A stretch of 64,000 nucleotides of DNA, from the NCBI GenBank assembly GCA_030602715.1, contig JAUVZD010000001.1, forward strand, positions 248,001 to 312,000, in the 5' to 3' direction. Positions 17,555 to 24,724 of the stretch are shown one piece after another. A program made the position numbers and the translations under genes. The first letter of the stretch is position 1. Each line of letters opens with the position of its first letter. The DNA comes from Candidatus Coatesiibacteriota bacterium (GTDB lineage Bacteria > RBG-13-66-14 > B26-G2 > JAUVZD01). Under the pieces are notes generated by a model. That model had not been told where the DNA came from, did no database searches, and saw nothing but the letters and a program-made list of their open reading frames with translations.

Positions 17555-18499
17555 TTAGAAGGTCTTCATCATGGGGATGCCGGTTGCCGGGTTGGTGGGC
17601 ACATAATAGACCGTCTGGGCGTTCAGATTAGAGAGCTTCTCCATCCATTTCCACTGTAGATAGGCAGATGACAGGGTGGCGGAGACGACTCGCTGATATT
17701 CGGCGATGCCGCCGGCTTCTATGACTTTACGCTCCGCCTCCAACTCCTCCTTCTGCTTGACATAGACCATCTTCTCCGCCTCCTGCTGCCAGGTCAACTT
17801 GGATTCTATGGAATCCTTAAGTTTGACCGGCAGGTCTATATTGCGCACCTCCACGGAGATGCACTCGGCACCATCTGTGGGAAATTGCTTGGCGAGAATA
17901 TCGTAGAGTTTGTCCCCCACGTCTTCCCGCTTGTGGGCATACATCTCCTCGCTGGTAAGGGTGGCTATCACCTCCCGCAGTCCCGCCCGGCTCTTGGGGC
18001 GGATGTAGTTATACTCAAAATCCTCCTGACTGCGAAAGGAGCGGTTTTGAATTATCCAGGGACCCTTACCCGGAGGGATGCGGTAATAGATGGTGATGTC
18101 CAGCCAGACAGTCAGCCCATCGGAGGTTATTGTCGGAACCGAATCCCCCTTGCCCTCCACATCGTAGCTCTCCACAGCCATAGTATAGGGCAGGGTCTTG
18201 TTTGAGACCAAGAGCACCTCGGCAAGGGGATTCTTGAAGTTCAACCCCGAGGGCAATGAATCCTTACCGACAGCACCGAACAGCACCGTCACCCCCTCAA
18301 AACCAGGGGGCACTGCAACCAGCGACCACAGAAGCCATATCAGAAAAAATAAACCGATACCGCCCACTATACCCGCCAGCGCCATCTGTTTACGGGTTTT
18401 ACGAACTACACCTTCTGCAATCTTGCTGGTCCGCCTCAAGAAGAGTCCCACCAAGAAAGCGACAATTCCCACCACACTTAGAAAGATTAACACACTCAT
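17555..18499 (-). CDS. SPFH/Band 7 (prohibitin-like) membrane protein
   Basis: A 314-residue protein with two N-terminal hydrophobic segments (about residues 1-20 and 40-62) followed by an SPFH domain (VPPGFEGVTVLFGAVG onward, about 65-230) and a charged helical stretch rich in KQKEELEAERKV. SPFH proteins form membrane-bound rings or scaffolds. It sits between the two dihydroorotase genes, 54 bases after pyrC2 and 32 before pyrC, on the same strand and with no terminator seen, so it is likely co-transcribed. A link to pyrimidine enzymes is unproven. AAGGGG lies ahead of the ATG. Confidence 0.85.
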   Translation of the reverse strand: MSVLIFLSVVGIVAFLVGLFLRRTSKIAEGVVRKTRKQMALAGIVGGIGLFFLIWLLWSLVAVPPGFEGVTVLFGAVGKDSLPSGLNFKNPLAEVLLVSNKTLPYTMAVESYDVEGKGDSVPTITSDGLTVWLDITIYYRIPPGKGPWIIQNRSFRSQEDFEYNYIRPKSRAGLREVIATLTSEEMYAHKREDVGDKLYDILAKQFPTDGAECISVEVRNIDLPVKLKDSIESKLTWQQEAEKMVYVKQKEELEAERKVIEAGGIAEYQRVVSATLSSAYLQWKWMEKLSNLNAQTVYYVPTNPATGIPMMKTF

Positions 18500-18553
18500 T
18501 GTCTATCCCCTTTCAATCTTTGTTGGAAAAAATCTCGGTTAGAACAAACTAGG

Positions 18554-19906
18554 TCATGGAAAAACTAACTCCCCGTTGCGGAAGACGATTCTCCCCCCCA
18601 CCATAGTCAGAAGCACCTTCCCCTTAACCGACCTTCCGCCAAAGGGGGTGTTCTTACCCTTGGAGAAGAATTCCTGTGGGTCAATGATATATTCCAACTC
18701 CGGGTCAAATATGATTACATCCGCCGGGCACTTCTCTCTCACTCGCCCGCCGGGCAGGTGGAGAATCTCTGCAGGGATTATGGTCATACGGGAGAGCAGG
18801 TCTCCCAGGGACATCTTACCGTTGTGGTAAAGATAGGTCAAGGATAACGGTAGAAGGGTCTCCAAGCCACAGATTCCAGCTTTTGCAGACTGAAATTCTG
18901 TATCTTTATCCACCACGGTCAAGGGTTGGTGGCTGGAGGTTATCACCCCGATGGTGCCTTCGGCGAGACCCTCTTGCACCGCTGCCAGGTCCCGCTCGGA
19001 GCGCAAGGGGGGTTCTACTTTCATAAAAGTGTCAAACTCCCGGCAATCAATGTCGGTCAATATAAAGTAATGAGGTGAGGTCTCCGCAGTAACCGCCACG
19101 CCCATCTCCCTTGCCTGGCGCACCAAATCCACCGAACCGACCGTGGTCAACGGTCCCAGGTGGATGGGGTGTGCGGTCATCCGGGCAAGTATTAAGTCCC
19201 GCACCACCATGACCTCCTCGGCAATGTTGGGCACCCCGGGCAGACCCATAATAGTGCTCACATATCCCTCATTGACCACCCCGTCTCCGGCGAGCGAGCT
19301 GTCCTGGCAGAAGGAGAGCACCGGCAGGTTGTAGATGGCGGCATACTCCAGCGCCCGCCTCATCAGGCTGGAGTCCATAACCGACCGGTAGTCGTCTGAG
19401 GCGGCAACCACCCCATTTTTTGCCAAATCCCCCATCTCCGCCAACTCCTCGCCGGCAAGCCTGCGGGTCAACGCTCCCACCGGGAGCAATCTGGACAAGC
19501 CCAACTGCTGGGATTTGGCGATGAGATACTCCACCACCGCCTGGTTGTCTATGACCAGGTCGGTGTGGGAACGGACGGCGATGGAGGTGATTCCTCCAGC
19601 TACCGCGGAAGAACAGCCACTGCGAATGGTCTCCCGGTCGTTCCGTGCGGGCTCACTTATGTGCACATGGAGGTCAATAAGTCCGGGGCAGAGCACCTTC
19701 TCGCCAACCTCAATCACTTCCGCTTTGGCAGGAACCTTCAGGTCCTTTCCCACCCGGCGGATAATCCCGTCTTCCACCAACAGGTCAGCCACCTGGTCAA
19801 AGCCACTCTGGGGGTCTATAATCCTCCCCCTTCTGAAAAAGACCGTCGGCTGGGGTCTTGCCTGCTCGGCGAAGGCGAACATACCTCTTCCCTCACCCGC
19901 CATCAC
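18554..19906 (-). CDS. Pseudo-dihydroorotase (PyrC homologue lacking active-site residues)
   Basis: A 450-residue homologue of PyrC with the same fold landmarks (GLIDLHVH, ETSPHYF, PPLRSE, GLETLLPL). Compared with the intact pyrC of this operon it keeps H80-x-H82 but has Ser84 for the Arg of HLREPG, Cys200 for a zinc His (SFCQDS for SHAED), Pro252 for the second zinc His, Ser325 for the catalytic Asp and Leu329 for the following His. It should be inactive as a dihydroorotase. Inactive PyrC' chains are known to assemble with PyrB in Pseudomonas-type class A carbamoyltransferases. It overlaps the pyrB2 stop by four bases. Confidence 0.88.
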   Translation of the reverse strand: MMAGEGRGMFAFAEQARPQPTVFFRRGRIIDPQSGFDQVADLLVEDGIIRRVGKDLKVPAKAEVIEVGEKVLCPGLIDLHVHISEPARNDRETIRSGCSSAVAGGITSIAVRSHTDLVIDNQAVVEYLIAKSQQLGLSRLLPVGALTRRLAGEELAEMGDLAKNGVVAASDDYRSVMDSSLMRRALEYAAIYNLPVLSFCQDSSLAGDGVVNEGYVSTIMGLPGVPNIAEEVMVVRDLILARMTAHPIHLGPLTTVGSVDLVRQAREMGVAVTAETSPHYFILTDIDCREFDTFMKVEPPLRSERDLAAVQEGLAEGTIGVITSSHQPLTVVDKDTEFQSAKAGICGLETLLPLSLTYLYHNGKMSLGDLLSRMTIIPAEILHLPGGRVREKCPADVIIFDPELEYIIDPQEFFSKGKNTPFGGRSVKGKVLLTMVGGRIVFRNGELVFP

Positions 19907-20826
19907 TTCTTACCTCCGGCAAGAAGATAGAGCACAGCCATATTGACCGCCACCCCGTTGGTAACCTGCTCAATTATCACCGAATAGGCTCCATCAGCCA
20001 CTTGAGGTGAAATTTCCACCCCCCGGTTCATGGAACCGGAGTGCATAACCAGGACATCCTTCTTGGCACTTGCAAGGCGCTCCTCGGTCAAACAGTAGAA
20101 GCGAGAATATTCCCTAAGGGAAGGCAAAAGAGCCCGATTCTCCTCGGTCATCTCCACCCGTGATAGGATGATGACATCCACCCCCTCCAAGCCCTCCTCC
20201 ATACTAAAGCTGATATCCACCCCCAACCTTTCTAGGCCCGGAGGGATGAGCGTCCTGGGACCGATGAGCACCACATCGGCGCCCATGGTCTTCAGCCCCC
20301 AGATGTTGGATTTGGCGGAACGGCTGTGCAGAATGTCCCCGATTATAGCCACCCGCAGACCCTCAATGTAGCCCTTTTTCTCTTTGGTGGTGTAGAGGTC
20401 AACCAGAGCCTGAGTCGGGTGTTCGTGACTGCCGTCGCCGGCATTTATGACCGAGGATTTGATCTGTCGGGCTAACTGGTGGGGTGCGCCAGCCATAGAG
20501 TGCCGCACCACGATGAAGTCCACGGTCATAGCTTCTATGGTCTTCGCCAGGTCGGTGAGCGTCTCCCCGGAGGCGGCGGAGCTTATCAGGGCCGGGATGT
20601 TAATGACATCAGCGGAGAGACGTCTGGCGGCAAGCTCAAAGGAGATGCGGGTGCGGGTTGAGGGTTCAAAGAAGAGATTGGCTACGGTCTTACCCCGCAG
20701 GACCGGAACCTTTTTAATTGGGCGGGTGGCAATCTCCATAAATGACTTGGCGGAGGTGATGACCGAGTTGATCTCCTCAAAGGTGAGGTGCTGCATCCCC
20801 AACAGGTCTTTGGATTTCAGGCTCAT
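19903..20826 (-). CDS. Aspartate carbamoyltransferase paralogue with altered active site (PyrB2)
   Basis: A 307-residue PyrB homologue of the Bacillus/Pseudomonas type. It has STRTR (56-60), VVRHS, GSHEHPTQ, LHSRSAKSN and MNRGVEI. However, the 80s loop reads SSAASGETL, so the Lys equivalent to E. coli K84 is Ser86. E225 replaces the Gln of R-x-Q, and S263/S265 replace both prolines of the conserved HPxP loop. Such changes should abolish or greatly alter carbamoyl transfer. It is the first enzyme gene of the operon and is coupled to the leader ORF by an ATGA overlap and to pyrC2 by another. It could be a scaffold/regulatory pseudoenzyme, or a carbamoyltransferase of different specificity. Confidence 0.88.
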   Translation of the reverse strand: MSLKSKDLLGMQHLTFEEINSVITSAKSFMEIATRPIKKVPVLRGKTVANLFFEPSTRTRISFELAARRLSADVINIPALISSAASGETLTDLAKTIEAMTVDFIVVRHSMAGAPHQLARQIKSSVINAGDGSHEHPTQALVDLYTTKEKKGYIEGLRVAIIGDILHSRSAKSNIWGLKTMGADVVLIGPRTLIPPGLERLGVDISFSMEEGLEGVDVIILSRVEMTEENRALLPSLREYSRFYCLTEERLASAKKDVLVMHSGSMNRGVEISPQVADGAYSVIIEQVTNGVAVNMAVLYLLAGGKK

Positions 20827-20954
20827 CTATTTTTCACATCCCGTGTAAATGTAGATAAAAAAAACGGCTCCTGGCCCTCAAAACTGGTGAAGGCTAGAGC
20901 CGTATCGGTCGCTGTGCGCTGGACCGAGAGATGCGGTCCTCCCGGTGGCATCAT
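20823..20954 (-). CDS. pyrL-like leader peptide ORF (43 codons)
   Basis: A short ORF beginning ATGATG with GAGAGGAG upstream. It reads MMPPGGPHLS at its start and contains EPFFLSTF where it crosses the T8 tract, and its TGA overlaps the pyrB2 ATG. It runs straight through the attenuator at 20857-20903. The E. coli pyrBI leader peptide is 44 codons, also spans the attenuator and also has a run of Phe over the U tract. The arrangement suggests that a ribosome closely following RNA polymerase prevents termination. No database support was available to me. Confidence 0.6.
   Translation of the reverse strand: MMPPGGPHLSVQRTATDTALAFTSFEGQEPFFLSTFTRDVKNR
20857..20903 (-). terminator. Attenuator in the pyr operon leader
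   Basis: ACGGCTC (20903-20897) pairs with GAGCCGT (20870-20864), immediately followed by eight T, 31 bases before the pyrB2 ATG. A second hairpin upstream, GGACCG/CGGTCC (20939-20934 with 20926-20921), may act as a pause structure. Confidence 0.8.
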
Positions 20955-21005
20955 CTTCTCCTCTCAGAGACGGCAAGAGCGATGCAAACGAGCTAAATTA
21001 CCAGA

Positions 21006-21034
21006 TTTATAATATAAAATGGTTAAAAAATCAA
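21006..21034 (-). promoter_or_regulatory. pyr operon promoter
   Basis: On the minus strand TTGATT (21034-21029), 17 bases, TATAAA (21011-21006). The predicted leader before the leader ORF is about 45 nt. Confidence 0.65.
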
Positions 21035-21122
21035 GGGTTATTTTGTGATAAAGGTGATATTTTCTTCCCAAATGCTCTTTATATCAGTCCCTGAAAACCC
21101 CAGATGAATCCCTTGCATACCT

Positions 21123-22025
21123 TCAACCATCAACGCCGAGCAAGAAATCCACTATCCGCTCCTTATATTCCTCGTTTTTGATGTCCATCAGTTCACGCCT
21201 AACTATAAGGTGCCCCGCCCGGGGCACCCTCCATATCTCGGCTCCACCTGGGGCTAGGGAATAAAGCTCCTCCCCATGAGCCGGCGAGACCATAAAGTCG
21301 TCCTGTCCGTGAATTATCAGCATGGGGACGGGGAGGTCGGCGATGTAATCTCTGGGCTCAATATCACCAACCGCAACCCCGGTCTGCAGATGGAAGACCG
21401 CCCGGAGAAGCGGCGAAAAAAGCCCCAACGGCAAACCCATCCCGGCGACAGCACCGTCCAAAACCAGCCCCACATCGGCGAAGGAACTGTTGAGCACCAC
21501 TCCCTTCAAAGCTACCATCTCCCCGGCGCTCATTATGGTAGTCGCCGCCCCCATAGAGAGACCGATAATGAAATAGCCATCGTGTCCAAAACAGCCCCCG
21601 CCCTCCAGGTAGCGGGTCAAACCCAGGAGGTCCTTTCGCTCGTTTGCACCAAATGTGAGGTGGGCGAAGAACCCCTGGCCCACGCCACGATAGTCAAAGA
21701 CTATGCAGGAATAGCCCGCCTGATGGAGAAAGGCGGCATGCCCCAACATACGCTCTTTACTGTCCCGAAACCCCCCGGCGATGATAACCAAGCCTTTACC
21801 TTCCGATACTGGCACATACCAGCCTAGAAGGGGAACGCCGTCGGTGGATTTGAAGTGAAGCTCCTCGTAATCCAGCTTGTAGTCCTGGGGGGTTACTTCG
21901 TAAGCGGGAGACGGCGGATGGGTGAAGAGATAAATCACCAGAAAGCTCCCCACCCAGAGAAGGACGAAGAGGGAGGGGACGACTATCAATATGGCGCAAA
22001 GAACCTTTTTCATAATTGAAACCAT
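21123..22025 (-). CDS. Membrane-anchored alpha/beta hydrolase
   Basis: An N-terminal transmembrane anchor is followed by an alpha/beta-hydrolase domain facing the periplasm: oxyanion region IAGGFRDSK, IVFDYRGVGQG, nucleophile elbow GLSMGA, acid in HGQDDFMV and catalytic His in RAGHLIVR. It resembles the BEM46/YqkD group of serine hydrolases. The substrate is unknown. Start choice is uncertain: ATG 22025, ATG 22013 and an upstream TTG 22052 are in frame, and none has a clear ribosome-binding site. It follows the GT2 gene by 17 bases. Confidence 0.85.
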   Translation of the reverse strand: MVSIMKKVLCAILIVVPSLFVLLWVGSFLVIYLFTHPPSPAYEVTPQDYKLDYEELHFKSTDGVPLLGWYVPVSEGKGLVIIAGGFRDSKERMLGHAAFLHQAGYSCIVFDYRGVGQGFFAHLTFGANERKDLLGLTRYLEGGGCFGHDGYFIIGLSMGAATTIMSAGEMVALKGVVLNSSFADVGLVLDGAVAGMGLPLGLFSPLLRAVFHLQTGVAVGDIEPRDYIADLPVPMLIIHGQDDFMVSPAHGEELYSLAPGGAEIWRVPRAGHLIVRRELMDIKNEEYKERIVDFLLGVDG

Positions 22026-22042
22026 ACTGGTTTCAGCGAAGC

Positions 22043-22792
22043 TTAATGGCAATTATAATTTTTCTTGAGGGGTCCCCCCCTCTGATACCGCCACCACAGG
22101 CGCAGAACGGAGGTGAAGGCGTTTACAATCTCCGCCCGGCTGAGGTTTGATTCACCCCGCTTGCGATTGACAAAGATGGTGGGCACCTCCCCTATCCTTA
22201 AACCCCGACGATGGAGCTGAACAGCTATCTCGGAAAGGACGACATAGCCGGAGGCGTCTATGGCTGAGAAGTCAACCGCTTGCAGGGCGCATCTGCGAAA
22301 ACAACGAAAACCGTTAGTATAATCTTTGATGGGTATCCCCAACAGTGCCCGGGCGTAGAGGTTAGCCAGCTTGGAGAAGAGGCGGCGCAGGCAGGGCCAG
22401 TTGACGATACGAGAGCTCGCCAGGTAGCGAGAGCCGATGACCATATCATACTCGGAGGTTTTCTCTATCAGCCTGGGGAGTTCGGCGGGGTGGTGGGAGA
22501 AGTCGGCGTCCATCTCGCAGATGAGCTCCGCACCGGCGGACAAAGCCCGCTTAAAACCCACAATGGTCGCCCCGCCCCGCCCCTCCTTCCCCCGACGGTG
22601 GATGACCTCCAGATGGGGATACTCTCCCCATAGATTATCAGCCAATCTGCCGGTTCCGTCCGGCGAGTTATCATCAACGATTATCAGGTGCAGATTGGGA
22701 ACTGCCTCATACAACTCGGCGACCATTCGTTCAATATTATCCGCCTCGTTGTAGGTGGGGATTATGAGGGCTATTCTCTTAACACCTGCCAT
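22043..22792 (-). CDS. GT2 polyprenyl/dolichyl-phosphate mannose synthase-like glycosyltransferase
   Basis: A GT-A glycosyltransferase of the Dpm1 type. It has LIIPTYNEADNIE at the start, VDDNSPDGT for nucleotide binding, the metal motif EMDADFSHHP, a GSRY segment and the acceptor-loop NRKRGESNLS. No C-terminal membrane domain is present, as in bacterial polyprenyl-monophosphomannose synthases of the short type. I prefer ATG 22792 (AGGGGAG upstream); a GTG at 22822 overlaps the stop of the preceding gene. It probably supplies a lipid-linked sugar to surface glycans together with its two neighbours. Confidence 0.9.
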   Translation of the reverse strand: MAGVKRIALIIPTYNEADNIERMVAELYEAVPNLHLIIVDDNSPDGTGRLADNLWGEYPHLEVIHRRGKEGRGGATIVGFKRALSAGAELICEMDADFSHHPAELPRLIEKTSEYDMVIGSRYLASSRIVNWPCLRRLFSKLANLYARALLGIPIKDYTNGFRCFRRCALQAVDFSAIDASGYVVLSEIAVQLHRRGLRIGEVPTIFVNRKRGESNLSRAEIVNAFTSVLRLWWRYQRGGPLKKNYNCH

Positions 22793-22818
22793 TCCAACAT
22801 CTTCTCCCCTGCCCACCT

Positions 22819-24027
22819 TCACTCACCAAACTTTTTAAAGAATTCTGCAAAAGTAGCAACTATGTAATCCAGGTCCTCACCGCTGAGGTTTTGGTGAACG
22901 CCTATATACAAACCCCTGCGACCCACCGCCTCAGCGTTGGGGAACTCCCCTTTCTTATGACCCAGATACTCAAAAGCCGGCTGTTGGGTGGGGATGGAGC
23001 CGAATGCGGGACGAGTCTCTATTCGAGAGTGCTCAAGGTGTTTTACCAACTCCCTGCGGGTGAAGGGCGCTTCCTCCGACACCATAATTGGGTAGCAGAG
23101 GGGGCTTATCCACCCATCTTCACCTTCCTCAAATAGGTTTAGATAATCACAAAATTGCCCCAGCCCCTCATTGAGGAAGAAGAAGTTCTTACGTCTTGCC
23201 TGAACTATCTGGTCAAGTCGTTCTATCTGCTCCAGCCCGATAGCCGCCTCCAGATCGTTCATCTTGGCGGAGTAACCGATACGCAGGAAGCTGAAACGGG
23301 AATCCTCCAGGTCGCCACCTTGCTCAAAGCGAATTGAGCAGTAACCGCTGTCCACATTCAACTTGCAGACCGGGCAGGAGCAAGCCCGACCGTGAGCTCT
23401 GAGGGAACGGAGCACCTCAGCCTGCTTCTCATCTCCTGCCAGCACCGCCCCACCCTCGCCGGTGGTTATAATATGGGCGACATAGAAACTGAAAGCCCCC
23501 ATATCCCCCATAGTCCCCACCAATTTGCCCTTATACCTGGCTCCATGGGCTTCTGCGGCGTCCTCCACCACGAACAGATTATGCTTCCGAGCCAACTCCA
23601 GAAGTGGGTCCATATCACAGGGGCGCCCGAAAAGGTGCGTGGGAATCATACCCACAGTCTGGGGACCTATGGCCTGTGCCGCCGCCCGAGGGTCAATATT
23701 CCAGCTCTTTGGGTCCACATCCACAAATTCAGGCACATAACCTGCATGAATTATGGCATTGGCTACGGAGATAAAATTCAGCGCCGGGACCAACACCTCC
23801 CCCTGTGGTGGATAGCCCAGTTGGCGAAAGGAGGCTAAGGCGATGGTATCTGCGTCGGTGCCGGTGGATACCGCCACGCAGTAGGGCATGCGGTGGTATT
23901 CGGCAAAAGCTTTCTCAAACCGGCGCACATTGACTCCACCGGATATTCTCCCACGTTTCAGGGCATCCACGACCATGTTGATACCCTTCTCCCCGATATC
24001 CACCGTACCGACGGTTATCTTTCTCAT
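22819..24027 (-). CDS. DegT-family sugar dehydratase, RfbH/ColD-like (His in place of PLP Lys, Fe-S cysteines)
   Basis: A 402-residue DegT/DnrJ/StrS-fold protein. The usual PLP-binding Lys is replaced by H185 (FSFYVAHIITTGEGG), exactly as in RfbH (E1) and ColD, which remove the C3 hydroxyl of 4-keto-6-deoxy sugars using PMP rather than transaminating. A cysteine group follows: C216-x-C218-x2-C221-x8-C230 in the RSLRAHGRA region. This is the place where RfbH-type enzymes carry four cysteines for a 2Fe-2S cluster. Product: probably a 3-deoxy or 3,6-dideoxy nucleotide sugar. Other steps of that pathway are not in the window. Confidence 0.8.
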   Translation of the reverse strand: MRKITVGTVDIGEKGINMVVDALKRGRISGGVNVRRFEKAFAEYHRMPYCVAVSTGTDADTIALASFRQLGYPPQGEVLVPALNFISVANAIIHAGYVPEFVDVDPKSWNIDPRAAAQAIGPQTVGMIPTHLFGRPCDMDPLLELARKHNLFVVEDAAEAHGARYKGKLVGTMGDMGAFSFYVAHIITTGEGGAVLAGDEKQAEVLRSLRAHGRACSCPVCKLNVDSGYCSIRFEQGGDLEDSRFSFLRIGYSAKMNDLEAAIGLEQIERLDQIVQARRKNFFFLNEGLGQFCDYLNLFEEGEDGWISPLCYPIMVSEEAPFTRRELVKHLEHSRIETRPAFGSIPTQQPAFEYLGHKKGEFPNAEAVGRRGLYIGVHQNLSGEDLDYIVATFAEFFKKFGE

Positions 24028-24069
24028 AACCCTTTTCTCTCCGCTTGAAGCAGCGACGATATTTAGGCA

Positions 24070-24098
24070 AAATTAGCATACATCACCGACACTATCAA
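24070..24098 (-). promoter_or_regulatory. Promoter of the DegT-GT2-hydrolase operon
   Basis: On the minus strand TTGATA (24098-24093), 17 bases, TAATTT (24075-24070). It faces the folK promoter. Confidence 0.5.
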
Positions 24099-24131
24099 GT
24101 GTGTAAAAATAAATTCTAAAAAAGTTTGCAA

Positions 24132-24160
24132 TTGACTTATCTTCCACACTTTGATAGAAT
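24132..24160 (+). promoter_or_regulatory. folK-pan operon promoter
   Basis: TTGACT (24132-24137), 17 bases, TAGAAT (24155-24160). The folK ATG is only six bases after the -10 element, so the mRNA would be leaderless. Confidence 0.65.
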
Positions 24161-24166
24161 TCGCAG

Positions 24167-24724
24167 ATGGTTTACAACGACAGATTCAGTCACCGGGTAT
24201 TTCTTGGGTTGGGTTCAAATCTAGGAGAGCGTGAGAAGAACCTACGGTCCGCCCTCGCCCTGCTGACCAAAGACGGACTGATAGACCTGGTCCACTGTTC
24301 AACGATTTACCGCACCGAAGGGGTTAATTCCGGGCGTGGTGAGCCGGAGTATCTCAACCAGGTCATTGAGGTGAACACCGGCCTCCCCCCGCACCATCTT
24401 CTTAAGGTATGCCGGCGAGTGGAGGAAAGATTAGGGCGTCCCTCCAGACGGAAACGGAGCGGTCCCAGGGTTCTGGACATTGATATACTTTTTTATGACG
24501 ACATCATCGTAAATAACGAGGAGCTGGTAATTCCCCATCCCCGGGCGGCAAGAAGGCGCTTCGTGCTAGAGCCCCTGGCCGAGATCGCTCCCGACCTCTT
24601 ACACCCGGTAATGCAGATGCCGATAAGCAAGCTCCTCAAATCCACCGACGACAACGGCTGGATTAAGGAGTATGAGCGGAAAGATAAGGGGAAGAGCCCG
24701 GTAAAACCGAAGGCGAAAAAATGA
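24167..24724 (+). CDS. folK: 2-amino-4-hydroxy-6-hydroxymethyldihydropteridine pyrophosphokinase FolK
   Basis: This enzyme pyrophosphorylates hydroxymethyl-dihydropterin in folate synthesis. Motifs are FLGLGSNLGEREKNL near residue 12, YLNQV, the ATP/Mg site in RVLDIDILFYDD (DxD), and IPHPRAARRRFVLEPL. A lysine-rich tail of about 15 residues extends beyond the usual domain. There is no ribosome-binding site before the ATG. It overlaps panB by four bases, joining folate and pantothenate genes in one operon as in several bacteria. Confidence 0.95.
   Translation: MVYNDRFSHRVFLGLGSNLGEREKNLRSALALLTKDGLIDLVHCSTIYRTEGVNSGRGEPEYLNQVIEVNTGLPPHHLLKVCRRVEERLGRPSRRKRSGPRVLDIDILFYDDIIVNNEELVIPHPRAARRRFVLEPLAEIAPDLLHPVMQMPISKLLKSTDDNGWIKEYERKDKGKSPVKPKAKK

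Noticed and set aside
20857-20960. PyrR-binding loop in the pyr leader
   Set aside because: CTGAGAGG is present, but the conserved PyrR binding-loop pattern is not complete. The leader-peptide/attenuator layout fits better.
22819-24027. His for Lys in the DegT protein as a sequencing error
   Set aside because: The surrounding sequence and the following cysteine group match the RfbH/ColD pattern, so the substitution is natural.
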